From Flavobacteriales bacterium UBA7519 (GTDB taxonomy: Bacteria; Bacteroidota; Bacteroidia; Flavobacteriales; Weeksellaceae), in assembly GCA_002476905.1 (NCBI GenBank), contig DLND01000052.1:3411-15973 (forward strand): DNA of 12,563 bases. Reading direction: 5' to 3'. Position 1 is the first letter of the stretch, and every line of letters starts with the position of its first letter. Both the position numbers and the translations under genes were made by a program. This document shows, piece by piece, positions 1 to 6,921 of the stretch. A model generated the notes under the pieces. The model saw only the letters and a program-made list of their open reading frames with translations, ran no database searches and had not been told where the DNA came from.

Positions 1-1722
1 TCTGATGGGGCCTGAACCCAAAACGATAATCTTTTCTTTTTCAGAAACAACAGATTCGTTTTCTTCTTCGTAAGTTCCATAGAAATAAGGCGTTTCAGAT
101 TCAAATTCCGCGGCGCAAGTGTCCACCATTTTGTAAACCGGCATTATTGCGTTGTCTTTTCTGAATTGGAAAACTTCTTTCTGAGTGGTTTCCCAAAGAT
201 GAGCAATATTCAAATCTGCGAAACCTAATTTCTTAGCTTCAAGAAGAATTTCTTTATTAAATTTATTATCAGCAATTGTCTTTTCAAAATCAATCAATTT
301 CTTGATTTTCCAGATGAAGAATTTATCAATCTTGCTCCATTCCACAATTTGTTCCCAATCGTAACCTCTTCTTAAAGCATCTCCGATAATGAACAATCTT
401 TCGTCATCACACACTCTGATTCTTCTTTCGATTTGACTCATTTCATTCGTCGAACCTTCGGTTTCTTCAGCAAATAAAAGGTCAGCTTGTTTTTTCTTTA
501 ATCCTAAATGACGGATTCCTGTTTCCAAAGAACGGATGGCTTTCTGCAAAGACTCTTCGAAGTTCCTTCCGATGGCCATCACTTCGCCAGTTGCTTTCAT
601 CTGCGTTGACAATCTTCTGTCAGCCGTTTCAAATTTATCAAAAGGGAATCTCGGGAACTTGGTTACCACATAATCCAAAGCCGGCTCGAAACAAGCGTAA
701 GATGTTCCTGTAACCGGATTTTTGATTTCGTCTAATGTCAAACCAACTGCGATTTTCGCTGCGATTTTTGCGATCGGATAACCTGTTGCTTTACTCGCCA
801 AAGCCGATGAACGCGAAACTCTTGGATTCACTTCGATGATATAATAATTGAATGAATGCGGGTCTAAAGCCAGCTGAACATTACAGCCACCCTCAATTCC
901 TAAAGCTCTGATGATTTTAAGTGAAGCATTTCTCAACAACTGATATTCTCTATCAGAAAGTGTCTGCGAAGGCGCAACTACAATCGAATCTCCTGTGTGA
1001 ACACCAACCGGGTCGATATTTTCCATATTACAAACAACAATTGCATTGTCGTTGGAATCTCGCATTACTTCATATTCAATTTCCTTGAAACCTGCGATTG
1101 ACCTTTCTATCAGACATTGTGTTACTGGAGAATGTTTTAACCCTAATTCAGCAATTTCTTTCAGTTCTGCTTCGTTGGAAGCAATTCCACCGCCTGTTCC
1201 TCCCATTGTAAAAGCAGGACGAACAATCACAGGATAACCTAAATTATCTGCAAAAGCTAAAGCACCTTCAACAGTCGTTACGATGTCAGATTCTGGAACT
1301 GGTTCGTTCAATTCTCTCATTAATTCGCGGAATAAATCTCTGTCTTCCGCTTGATTGATTGCTGAAAGTTTTGTTCCTAAAACTTCCACTTTACATTCTT
1401 CAAGAATTCCGGATTTCTGTAATTCAACCGCCATATTAAGTCCGGTTTGTCCTCCCAAAGTCGGAAGAAGCGCATCCGGACGTTCTTTGCGAATGATTCT
1501 GGAAACGAATTCCAAAGAAATCGGTTCAATATAAACTTTGTCGGCAATCTCCACATCCGTCATTATCGTCGCAGGATTGGAATTAATCAAAATCACTTTG
1601 TAGCCTTCTTCCTTCAAAGAAAGGCAAGCCTGTGTTCCCGAATAATCAAATTCCGCAGCTTGACCAATAATGATTGGACCTGAGCCGATTACTAAAATTG
1701 TTTGTATATCTGTTCTTTTCAT
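1..1722 (-). CDS. carB: Carbamoyl-phosphate synthase large subunit, 3' end cut off by the window
   Basis: The frame is open from an ATG at 1722 to the window edge and gives the first 574 residues of a protein that normally has about 1,070. The large subunit makes carbamoyl phosphate from bicarbonate, ATP and ammonia passed on by CarA; the product feeds PyrB and ArgF' in this window. Seen: the N-terminal [10 protein letters not shown] nucleotide-fold start (residues 11-20), the ATP-grasp glycine loop MGGTGGG (173-179), and metal/ATP ligands Q285, E297 and N299 in the QLALDP and EVNPR motifs. This is followed by the oligomerisation region, and the second half begins with VLGSGPIR (567-574). The carboxyphosphate half is therefore intact; the carbamate-kinase half and the allosteric domain lie outside. 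The start is well supported because the family begins MKRTDI-like directly before the IGSGP motif. A 139-base repeat-filled gap separates it from the membrane-protein gene upstream. I saw no promoter there, so read-through from carA is likely. Confidence 0.97.
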   Translation of the reverse strand, partial: MKRTDIQTILVIGSGPIIIGQAAEFDYSGTQACLSLKEEGYKVILINSNPATIMTDVEIADKVYIEPISLEFVSRIIRKERPDALLPTLGGQTGLNMAVELQKSGILEECKVEVLGTKLSAINQAEDRDLFRELMRELNEPVPESDIVTTVEGALAFADNLGYPVIVRPAFTMGGTGGGIASNEAELKEIAELGLKHSPVTQCLIERSIAGFKEIEYEVMRDSNDNAIVVCNMENIDPVGVHTGDSIVVAPSQTLSDREYQLLRNASLKIIRALGIEGGCNVQLALDPHSFNYYIIEVNPRVSRSSALASKATGYPIAKIAAKIAVGLTLDEIKNPVTGTSYACFEPALDYVVTKFPRFPFDKFETADRRLSTQMKATGEVMAIGRNFEESLQKAIRSLETGIRHLGLKKKQADLLFAEETEGSTNEMSQIERRIRVCDDERLFIIGDALRRGYDWEQIVEWSKIDKFFIWKIKKLIDFEKTIADNKFNKEILLEAKKLGFADLNIAHLWETTQKEVFQFRKDNAIMPVYKMVDTCAAEFESETPYFYGTYEEENESVVSEKEKIIVLGSGPIR

Positions 1723-1736
1723 TTTTACTTTTATTG

Positions 1737-1765
1737 TCCGAAGTCCGATGATGGACGTCAGAAGA
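1737..1765. repeat. Intergenic repeat, AAGTCCGATG family, half copy
   Basis: The stretch contains AAGTCCGATG and then GTCAGAAG, 6 bases apart. The same words, without the 6 extra bases, occur on the opposite strand in the right arm of the larger element at 3514-3600. It lies 15 bases upstream of the carB start codon. No protein-coding role is visible. It looks like one arm of a dispersed palindromic repeat. Confidence 0.6.
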
Positions 1766-1788
1766 TTTATTATTTTTTAAACCTAGCT

Positions 1789-1836
1789 TTGTCATTCCGT
1801 AGGAATTTAAAAGCTAAGATTCTTTCAGAATGACAA
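1789..1836. repeat. GTCATTCCG palindromic intergenic repeat, copy 1
   Basis: Ends are TTGTCATTCCG on the left and CAGAATGACAA on the right. They pair over 11 positions with one G-U pair, leaving an interior with GGAATT and GATTCTTT. Related elements occur at 6833-6909 and, in the reverse orientation, at 10126-10173. It sits between the membrane-protein gene and carB. It could fold in RNA from either strand, but it has no U-tract, so it is not called as a terminator. Confidence 0.75.
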
Positions 1837-1861
1837 GTATTGTGGTTAATTTTTTCAATTT

Positions 1862-2419
1862 TTAAAATTCTGTATCAATAGGTTTGTTATCAATTCCTAA
1901 TCTATATTCTACTTTTTGTCCCATCATATTTGTAACATAACCAAAAATATTTTCCTTTTTTGTAAAATTGTTTAATTTGTAAATCATATCAATAGAACAA
2001 TCATTGGGGATTTTTATCCATATCGTTTCACTTTCATTTTGTTTGAGTAGTTTTATTTTCTTGTCCTCGCAACCGCTAATAGAAATATTTTCTAAGTCAG
2101 TATTGGTTTTATTTGTGATAGTTAACCTGATTATACTTGTTAAAATAACAACAATATAAAAGTAAAATACTACAACCGGAATATTTAGCAATAATATTCC
2201 AATAGTTTTTAGTTCTTCTTTTTTATTGATAGAATTTCTATAATATCTGAAAATTAAAATCACTAAAATCGCTAAATTAATTACTCCTATAACCACCAAT
2301 AAAAAATAACTAAAAACTGCAAATTCGACAGACATTGTCTGATAATAAATCAACAATAATATTGTTCCTACAATAAAAGAGAATAATGCAGTGAGTTTTC
2401 CAATTTTCTGTATTTCCAT
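1862..2419 (-). CDS. Membrane protein of unknown function lying between carA and carB
   Basis: I do not recognise a named family. The 185 residues hold three hydrophobic segments, at about 9-27, 31-58 and 73-98, followed by a polar C-terminal domain of about 85 residues. The loop between segments 2 and 3 (RYYRNSINKKEELK) is strongly basic and so probably cytoplasmic. That places the N-terminus inside and the C-terminal domain outside the inner membrane. The C-terminal domain looks rich in beta strand and carries two cysteines, C117 in ISGCED and C141 in NDCSID, which could form a disulfide in the periplasm. Later motifs are GYVTNMMGQ (160-168) and EYRLGID. The ATG lies only 5 bases after the carA stop, so it is probably co-transcribed and translationally coupled with carA. 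The coding sequence looks clearly richer in A and T than its neighbours, which suggests later acquisition. Nothing in it points to a role in carbamoyl-phosphate synthesis. Confidence 0.85.
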   Translation of the reverse strand: MEIQKIGKLTALFSFIVGTILLLIYYQTMSVEFAVFSYFLLVVIGVINLAILVILIFRYYRNSINKKEELKTIGILLLNIPVVVFYFYIVVILTSIIRLTITNKTNTDLENISISGCEDKKIKLLKQNESETIWIKIPNDCSIDMIYKLNNFTKKENIFGYVTNMMGQKVEYRLGIDNKPIDTEF

Positions 2420-2424
2420 AAAGA

Positions 2425-3504
2425 TTACATTTTCAAATTGAATTTCTCCATCAACGCCACAAACTCATCAAAAAGATAGTTTGCATCTTCCGGTCCTGGA
2501 CTTGCTTCCGGATGGTATTGAACTGAAAAACAAGGATGAATTTTGTGCTTCACACCTTCATTCGTTCTGTCATTCAGAGCGATATGCGTTTCTACTAAAT
2601 CTGTACTTTTCAAAGATTCTTGGTCAATCGCATAACCGTGATTTTGAGAAGTGATGGCGACTTTATTTTTCTCCAAATCCAAAACCGGATGATTGCCACC
2701 TCTGTGTCCGAATTTCAGTTTGTAAGTTTTTGCGCCACAAGCTAAACCAATCAATTGATGGCCTAAACAAATCCCGAAAATTGGAACTTTCCCTAGCAAT
2801 TTCTGAATCATTACCAAAGCTTCTGCATTATCTTCCGGGTCGCCGGGGCCGTTGGAAAGCATTATACCGTCCGGGTCCATTAGCAAAATCTCTTCTGCTG
2901 TTGTGTCGTGAGAAACTACGATGATGTCGCAGTTTCTTTGAGACAGTTCCCGAATAATCCCCAACTTGGAACCAAAATCTACCAAAACCACTTTAAAACC
3001 TCTACCCGGACTTGCGTAAGAAGTCTTTGTGGAAACTTGTTCTACTTGATTTGTAGGAAAAGTTGTTGATTTCAGTTCTTCGATTACGACTTTTTCATCA
3101 GCATCAGCATTTACGATTTTTCCTTTCTCAACGCCCTTATTTCGAAGGATTCTAGTCAATCTTCTAGTATCGATTCCGGAAATTCCTGATAAATTTTTCT
3201 TTTTGAACAACTCATCCAACGTGATTTGAGTTCTGAAATTGGAAGGCAAATCGCACAATTCTTTCACAATCAAACCTTTGATTGCAGGTTCGATGCTTTC
3301 ATAATCATCACGATTAATTCCGTAATTTCCAATCAAAGGATAAGTCATACAAACGATTTGTCCGCAATAACTTGGGTCAGAAATCAATTCCTGATAACCC
3401 GTCATTCCTGTGTTGAAAACCACTTCTCCAGCAGTATCCTGCTCTGCTCCGAATCCCGTTCCGTGAAAAACTTCGCCGGATTCTAATATTAATTTCTTTT
3501 TCAT
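2425..3504 (-). CDS. carA: Carbamoyl-phosphate synthase small (glutaminase) subunit
   Basis: This is the 359-residue small subunit, which hydrolyses glutamine and channels ammonia to CarB. Seen: the N-terminal CPSase domain with LESGEVFHGTGFG (7-19), GEVVFNTGMTGYQE (26-39) and ISGIDTRRLTR (108-118). A class I glutamine amidotransferase domain follows, from about 170, with SNGPGDP (217-223), the nucleophile elbow GICLGHQ (C246), and QYHPEASPGP carrying H331 and E333. The Cys-His-Glu triad is complete. The frame stays open upstream to an ATG at 3576, but those 24 extra residues are encoded by a dispersed intergenic repeat, and family members start at MKKKLILESG, so I place the start at 3504. 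The gene follows pyrB after a terminator and is followed within 5 bases by the membrane-protein gene. No TAnnTTTG promoter was seen in the gap, so expression probably depends partly on read-through from pyrB. Confidence 0.96.
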   Translation of the reverse strand: MKKKLILESGEVFHGTGFGAEQDTAGEVVFNTGMTGYQELISDPSYCGQIVCMTYPLIGNYGINRDDYESIEPAIKGLIVKELCDLPSNFRTQITLDELFKKKNLSGISGIDTRRLTRILRNKGVEKGKIVNADADEKVVIEELKSTTFPTNQVEQVSTKTSYASPGRGFKVVLVDFGSKLGIIRELSQRNCDIIVVSHDTTAEEILLMDPDGIMLSNGPGDPEDNAEALVMIQKLLGKVPIFGICLGHQLIGLACGAKTYKLKFGHRGGNHPVLDLEKNKVAITSQNHGYAIDQESLKSTDLVETHIALNDRTNEGVKHKIHPCFSVQYHPEASPGPEDANYLFDEFVALMEKFNLKM

Positions 3505-3513
3505 TTTTAATTT

Positions 3514-3600
3514 TAAGTCGGAAGACGGAAGTCCGAAGTCCGAAGTTTTACTATTACTTATTTCATCCTCTGTCATCAGACTTCTGACATCGGACTTTTT
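3514..3600. repeat. Intergenic inverted repeat, AAGTCSGAAG family, full copy
   Basis: The left arm (about 3514-3547) is built from tandem GTCCGAA/GTCGGAA words. The right arm (about 3577-3598) reads TCAGACTTCTGACATCGGAC. The arms are imperfect inverted repeats around an AT-rich centre. A half copy lies at 1737-1765. The element fills the gap between the pyrB terminator and the carA start, and it explains the false N-terminal extension of carA. Confidence 0.7.
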
Positions 3601-3605
3601 ATCTC

Positions 3606-3629
3606 AAAAAAAACACGCCGGAAAGCGTG
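3606..3629 (-). terminator. Rho-independent terminator after pyrB
   Basis: Read on the minus strand, CACGC and GCGTG form a 5-bp GC-rich stem around a 6-base loop, followed by a run of eight T. It starts 10 bases after the pyrB stop codon. Because carA follows in the same direction with no visible promoter of its own, the terminator may only reduce read-through, which would set pyrB above carA and carB. Confidence 0.75.
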
Positions 3630-3639
3630 AATAAATATT

Positions 3640-4542
3640 TTAATTTTTGGAGTCGATGAATCGGAATCCTCTGTTTTCCAAATCATATTTAAGGATTGCC
3701 ATTCTGGCAAAAACGCCGTTTTGCATTTGTTTGAAAATTCTCGACCTTTCGCATTCAACCAATTCCGAATCAATTTCCACACCTCTATTGATGGGCGCTG
3801 GATGCATTATGATTGAAGTCGGTTTCATTTTCGCTTCTCTTTCCTTTGTCAAACCGAATTTCTTCAAATAATCCTCAGACTTGAAATGGAAGTTTCTCTC
3901 GTGACGCTCGTGCTGGATCCTCAACAAAATCAAAACGTCCACTTCTTTCACAAGGTCATCAAACTGCATATAAGTTCCGTTCACCAACATTCCTTCGTCA
4001 AACCAAAATTCTGGTCCTGAGAAATAAACTTTCGCTCCTAATCTTCTGAATAATCCTGCATCAGAATTTGCAACGCGGCTGTGTTTTACGTCACCTACGA
4101 TTCCGATTTTAAGACCTTCAATCTTTCCAAATTCCTGAATGATTGTCATTGCATCCAAAATAGCCTGTGAAGGATGATGTCCCGTTCCGTCACCTGCATT
4201 TACGATACTTAATTTTGTATCTTTCAATGCGTCATAATAACGTGTTTCCGAATGTCTGATTGCAGCGACTTCTACGCCAATAGCTTCCAGAGTTTTAATC
4301 GTATCCAAAAGTGTTTCGCCTTTTGCAATGGAACTTTTATCAGCTTCGAAATCGATAACTTGAAGTCCCAATTTCTTTTCTGCAACTTCAAAACTTGTTT
4401 TGGTTCTTGTGCTATTCTCAAAAAACAGGTTCGCGGCGAAAACATCGCCTTCAATCTTGCTAATCTTCCCTTCCGAAAACGCCTGAGCTTCTTTTAAAAT
4501 TTTCTCTATACTGTCCGTAGAAACGCGTGAAAGCTTAATCAT
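3640..4542 (-). CDS. pyrB: Aspartate carbamoyltransferase catalytic chain
   Basis: The 300-residue enzyme joins carbamoyl phosphate and aspartate to carbamoylaspartate, the committed step of pyrimidine synthesis in the cytoplasm. Seen: the carbamoyl-phosphate signature FENSTRT (41-47), the mobile loop SSIAKGE with S71 and K74, the HPSQ motif (123-126), and the aspartate-loop region with LLRIQHER (206-213). The C-terminal HPAPINRG follows at 247-254. Length is normal for a catalytic chain, and no regulatory pyrI gene is present in the window. The start at 4542 gives MIKLSRVST, normal for the family. The 5' leader of about 120 bases holds a promoter, a short reading frame and a terminator hairpin, which indicates attenuation control. 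The gene is divergent from the Lrp/AsnC regulator. Confidence 0.97.
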   Translation of the reverse strand: MIKLSRVSTDSIEKILKEAQAFSEGKISKIEGDVFAANLFFENSTRTKTSFEVAEKKLGLQVIDFEADKSSIAKGETLLDTIKTLEAIGVEVAAIRHSETRYYDALKDTKLSIVNAGDGTGHHPSQAILDAMTIIQEFGKIEGLKIGIVGDVKHSRVANSDAGLFRRLGAKVYFSGPEFWFDEGMLVNGTYMQFDDLVKEVDVLILLRIQHERHERNFHFKSEDYLKKFGLTKEREAKMKPTSIIMHPAPINRGVEIDSELVECERSRIFKQMQNGVFARMAILKYDLENRGFRFIDSKN

Positions 4543-4559
4543 AATTCAAATTTTTAAAT

Positions 4560-4589
4560 AAAAAAAACGAAGCCTAAAAAGACTTCGTT
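4560..4589 (-). terminator. Attenuator hairpin in the pyrB leader
   Basis: On the minus strand AACGAAGTC and GGCTTCGTT form a 9-bp stem with one G-U pair around a 6-base loop. A run of T follows that starts inside the stem and continues for about six bases. It lies between the pyrB promoter and the pyrB start codon. The only gene upstream on that strand is argH, far away and ending beyond the oppositely oriented lrp, so it cannot simply end another gene. That makes it an attenuator. Immediately before it the RNA would read AAUAUUUUUUAUAUUU, a stretch where polymerase speed should depend on UTP. Confidence 0.75.
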
Positions 4590-4662
4590 AAATATAAAAA
4601 ATATTGTTGCTGTCGGCAAACTTGCCAATTTTTTTTGTCGCTAAATTCTGTACCAGATTCAT
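4588..4662 (-). CDS. Possible pyrB leader peptide, 24 residues
   Basis: An ATG six bases after the TATCTTTG promoter box opens a frame of 24 codons. It starts MNLVQNLATKK and ends NNIFYI, and its TAA stop overlaps the base of the attenuator stem. Given the usual start point of such promoters, the transcript would begin within a few bases of the ATG, so the frame would be nearly leaderless. Its last codons are encoded by the U-rich stretch. By position it resembles the pyrBI leader peptide of enterobacteria, whose translation couples to polymerase pausing. Function is inferred from position only; an open frame of this length can occur by chance. Confidence 0.4.
   Translation of the reverse strand: MNLVQNLATKKIGKFADSNNIFYI
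4615..4626 (-). other. Small hairpin in the pyrB leader, possible pause site
   Basis: GGCAA and TTGCC form a 5-bp perfect stem with a 2-base loop (or 4 bp with a 4-base loop). It lies inside the putative leader reading frame, about 26 bases before the attenuator stem. A polymerase pause hairpin at this place would fit an attenuation scheme, but the stem is short. Confidence 0.3.
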
Positions 4663-4668
4663 TGGGTG

Positions 4669-4676
4669 CAAAGATA
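4669..4676 (-). promoter_or_regulatory. Bacteroidota-type promoter of pyrB
   Basis: The minus strand reads TATCTTTG, an exact match to the TAnnTTTG -7 box of Bacteroidota sigma factor ABfA/RpoD promoters. No clear TTG is visible at about -33. The predicted start point falls 4-6 bases downstream, just before the leader ATG at 4662. Confidence 0.7.
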
Positions 4677-4770
4677 CCAATATTTTCTATATTATGAAAT
4701 CTTATTCATAATTTTTTATGTTATATGAATGAACTTCTGCTCTAAAATTTTTACAATCAAAAATTTTCTT

Positions 4771-4778
4771 TACTTTTG
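4771..4778 (+). promoter_or_regulatory. Bacteroidota-type promoter of the lrp gene
   Basis: TACTTTTG matches the TAnnTTTG -7 consensus and lies 18 bases before the ATG of the Lrp/AsnC gene. No clear -33 TTG is visible. About 95 bases separate it from the divergent pyrB promoter box. That AT-rich spacer could hold a binding site for the regulator itself. Confidence 0.55.
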
Positions 4779-4796
4779 AAAGAATGATTTGCCATT

Positions 4797-5258
4797 ATGG
4801 GATTGGATAAAAAAGACAAATTAATACTTTCGCTTCTACAAGAGGATTCTACATTATCGGTAAAAGAAATTTCCGAAAAAATCGGACTCACTTTTACGCC
4901 AACTTACGAACGCATCAAAAACCTTGAAAAACAAGGTGTCGTAGAAAAATATGTTGCGATTTTGAACCGAGAAAAACTCGGCATCAACATCGTGGTTTAT
5001 TGTAATATTCGTCTGAAAGAACAATCTCAAAAAACACTTAAAGAATTCGAAGATTATATTTCCAAATATGATGAAGTACAGGAAATCATCAGTCTTTCCG
5101 GCGAATATGATTATATGTTGAAAATTCTTGCGAGTGATATCAATTCGTACAATAATTTTACGGTCAATATAATCTCCAACGGTCCTAACATCGGGCAATA
5201 TCACAGTTCTATTGTTCTTGCCGAAGTTAAAAAGACGACTAAGTTTAAGTTGGATTAA
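4797..5258 (+). CDS. Lrp/AsnC-family transcriptional regulator
   Basis: The 153-residue protein has the two-domain build of the feast/famine family. An N-terminal winged helix-turn-helix runs from about 3 to 60: LDKKDKLILSLLQEDS, then EISEKIGLTFTPTYERIKNLEKQGVV. A C-terminal RAM (effector-binding) domain runs from about 65 to 150, with the typical SGEYDYMLKI turn near residue 100. Such proteins form dimers to octamers that wrap DNA and respond to amino acids. It is the only plus-strand gene here. It is divergent from pyrB and convergent with argH, so control of the arg or car/pyr genes is a reasonable guess, and autoregulation is usual in the family. The ligand cannot be read from the sequence. 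ATG at 4797 fits the family's usual N-terminus. Confidence 0.93.
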   Translation: MGLDKKDKLILSLLQEDSTLSVKEISEKIGLTFTPTYERIKNLEKQGVVEKYVAILNREKLGINIVVYCNIRLKEQSQKTLKEFEDYISKYDEVQEIISLSGEYDYMLKILASDINSYNNFTVNIISNGPNIGQYHSSIVLAEVKKTTKFKLD

Positions 5259-5260
5259 AA

Positions 5261-5410
5261 TTTATCTTAAACGCAAAGTCGCAAAAATTTTATTTATAAT
5301 ACTTCTCAGAGTCGCAAAGGATAAATTTTCAATTTATCTCACTTTAACGAAGTCAAGACTTTGTGCCTTAAAGCATTTAGTTTTATTCCATTTTGCGCCT
5401 TTGCGATAAA
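5261..5410. repeat. CGCAAAG-family long inverted repeat between lrp and argH
   Basis: The gap between two convergent genes is one structured element. The outer arms CGCAAAGTCGCAAAA (5272-5286) and TTTTGCGCCTTTGCG (5391-5405) pair at 14 of 15 positions, and flanking TTTAT/ATAAA extends the stem. Inside is a perfect small hairpin, GATAAATT-ttc-AATTTATC (5320-5338). Related words recur at 6727-6822, 9009-9129 and 12362-12457. It may act as a two-way transcription barrier, but it lacks a classic U-tract. A small reading frame across it is repeat-derived and is not called. Confidence 0.75.
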
Positions 5411-5421
5411 TTCTTCAATAA

Positions 5422-6726
5422 TTAACCCAACAACTTATCTCTAACTTTATTGAATTGATATTCGATTTCATCGAGGCAAAGGTTTCCCAAACTTCCCTGA
5501 TGAGAATGATTCAATTCTTTATAATCGTATTCAAAAAGCTCTTTTTCAATCTCTTGTCCGATTTGGATATAAGCATCGCGGAAAGATTTCCCATTCTTCA
5601 CTTCTTCATTGATTTTTTCTACGCTGAAGATGTATTTATATTTTTCATCGTCCAGAATATTATCTTTCACTTCGATGTTCGGAAGCGTGTAAATCAAGAT
5701 TTCCAAACATTCTTTCAACGAATCGATTGCAGGGAAAAGAATTTCTTTTGTCAATTGCAAATCCCTGTGATAACCAGAAGGCAGATTATTGGTCAACAAA
5801 ATCAATTCATTTGGCAAAGCCTGAATTCTGTTGCATCTCGCTCTCACCAACTCGAAAATGTCAGGATTTTTTTTGTGCGGCATAATACTGCTTCCCGTTG
5901 TAAATTCTTTCGGAAAGCTTATGAAATCAAAATTCTGACTCAAATAAAGACAAACGTCGTAAGAAAACTTGCTTAAAGTTCCAGCCAAAACCGAAAGCGA
6001 ATTTGCCAATAACTTTTCAGACTTTCCACGTGTCATTTGAGCGTAAACTACATTATAATTCAGTGTTCTGAAATCTAATTTATAAGTGGTACTTTCTCTG
6101 TCAATCGGGAAAGATGAACCGTAACCTGCAGCAGAACCTAACGGATTTTTATTAATGATATTCTTTGTTGCAAACAACAATTCCAAATCGTCAACCAGAG
6201 ATTCTGCATACGCACCAAACCACAAGCCAAAAGACGAAGGCATAGCAACCTGAAAATGCGTATAACCAGGCAATAAAACGTTTTTATGTTGATTCGCTTT
6301 GTCTTTAAGAATCTGGAAAAACGAATCTGTTCGTTCAGTAATTTCACGGATTTCGTCCAAAAGATACAATTTTATATCTGTCAAAACTTGGTCGTTTCTT
6401 GACCTTGCTGTATGGATTTTTTTTCCTGTTTCGCCGAGTTTCTCGATGAGAATCGTTTCGATTTGTGAATGGATGTCTTCTGCTGTTTTATCGATTTCGA
6501 AACTTCCTTTTTCGATTTCTGAAAGAACTTCTTCTAAAACCGTAACAATCGCCTGCTCTTCATCCAAGCGGATCAATCCGACTTCTGCGAGCATTTTGGC
6601 GTGTGCAATAGAACCCAACACATCGTATTTTGCTAATCTATCGTCAAAATCCAAGTCCTTTCCGACTGTGAATTTGTTAACCAAATCATTGGTTTTCGTA
6701 TTATCTTTTTGCCAAATTTTTTTCAT
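5422..6726 (-). CDS. argH: Argininosuccinate lyase
   Basis: The 434-residue enzyme splits argininosuccinate into arginine and fumarate, the last step of arginine synthesis. It belongs to the fumarase/aspartase superfamily, which forms tetramers. Seen: TARSRNDQV (106-114), GYTHFQVAMP with the catalytic-pair histidine H157 (154-163), NPLGSAAGYGSSFPIDR (194-210), and the flexible signature loop GSSIMPHKKNP (278-288) with the catalytic serine S280. It is slightly shorter than the usual 455-465 residues, mostly through a reduced C-terminal part, but all active-site segments are present. It is separated from argE by a 407-base gap packed with repeats. Its immediate 5' leader is a repeat nearly identical to the one in front of argC. 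No promoter box was seen in the gap. Confidence 0.97.
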   Translation of the reverse strand: MKKIWQKDNTKTNDLVNKFTVGKDLDFDDRLAKYDVLGSIAHAKMLAEVGLIRLDEEQAIVTVLEEVLSEIEKGSFEIDKTAEDIHSQIETILIEKLGETGKKIHTARSRNDQVLTDIKLYLLDEIREITERTDSFFQILKDKANQHKNVLLPGYTHFQVAMPSSFGLWFGAYAESLVDDLELLFATKNIINKNPLGSAAGYGSSFPIDRESTTYKLDFRTLNYNVVYAQMTRGKSEKLLANSLSVLAGTLSKFSYDVCLYLSQNFDFISFPKEFTTGSSIMPHKKNPDIFELVRARCNRIQALPNELILLTNNLPSGYHRDLQLTKEILFPAIDSLKECLEILIYTLPNIEVKDNILDDEKYKYIFSVEKINEEVKNGKSFRDAYIQIGQEIEKELFEYDYKELNHSHQGSLGNLCLDEIEYQFNKVRDKLLG

Positions 6727-6822
6727 TTTTTTTATATTTTGAACGCAAAGAGCGCAAAGATTTTTTTATTTTATTGAAAATATTTTAAGGTTCGCAAAGG
6801 CGCTTATGCTCATCAAAGGTTT
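6727..6822. repeat. CGCAAAG-family repeat forming the argH leader (A1 of an A-B composite)
   Basis: Starting directly at the argH start codon, the words GAACGCAAAGAGCGCAAAG, TTATTGAAAATATTTTAAG and TTCGCAAAGGCGCTTATGCTC appear in the same order and spacing as at 12362-12457 in front of argC. By eye about nine of ten bases agree, with a few single-base gaps. It forms the first half of a composite whose second half is at 6922-7035. Confidence 0.8.
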
Positions 6823-6832
6823 AATTTCTAAG

Positions 6833-6909
6833 TTGTCATTTCGATGTACGAGAAATCTTTAATTATTTCAAAGATTCTTCAATTCGCTTTGCTCCGTTCT
6901 GAATGACAA
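6833..6909. repeat. GTCATTTCG palindromic intergenic repeat, copy 2 (long form)
   Basis: Begins TTGTCATTTCG and ends GTTCTGAATGACAA. Inside, AGAAATCTTT and AAAGATTCTT are further complementary words. At 77 bases it is the longest member here; the others are at 1789-1836 and 10126-10173. It lies between the A and B halves of the composite repeat. At the other copy, near 12460, A and B are almost adjacent, so this element looks inserted. Confidence 0.7.
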
Positions 6910-6921
6910 TCGTTTTATCTT

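Noticed and set aside
3505..3576. An N-terminal extension of carA by 24 residues, starting at an ATG at 3576
   Set aside because: The extension is encoded by the dispersed AAGTCSGAAG repeat and does not resemble the family's N-terminus; the MKKKLILESG start fits.
5455..5976. A 173-residue plus-strand frame opposite argH, and similar long antisense frames in other genes
   Set aside because: These are shadows of strongly supported minus-strand genes, with phenylalanine- and isoleucine-rich translations and no motifs.
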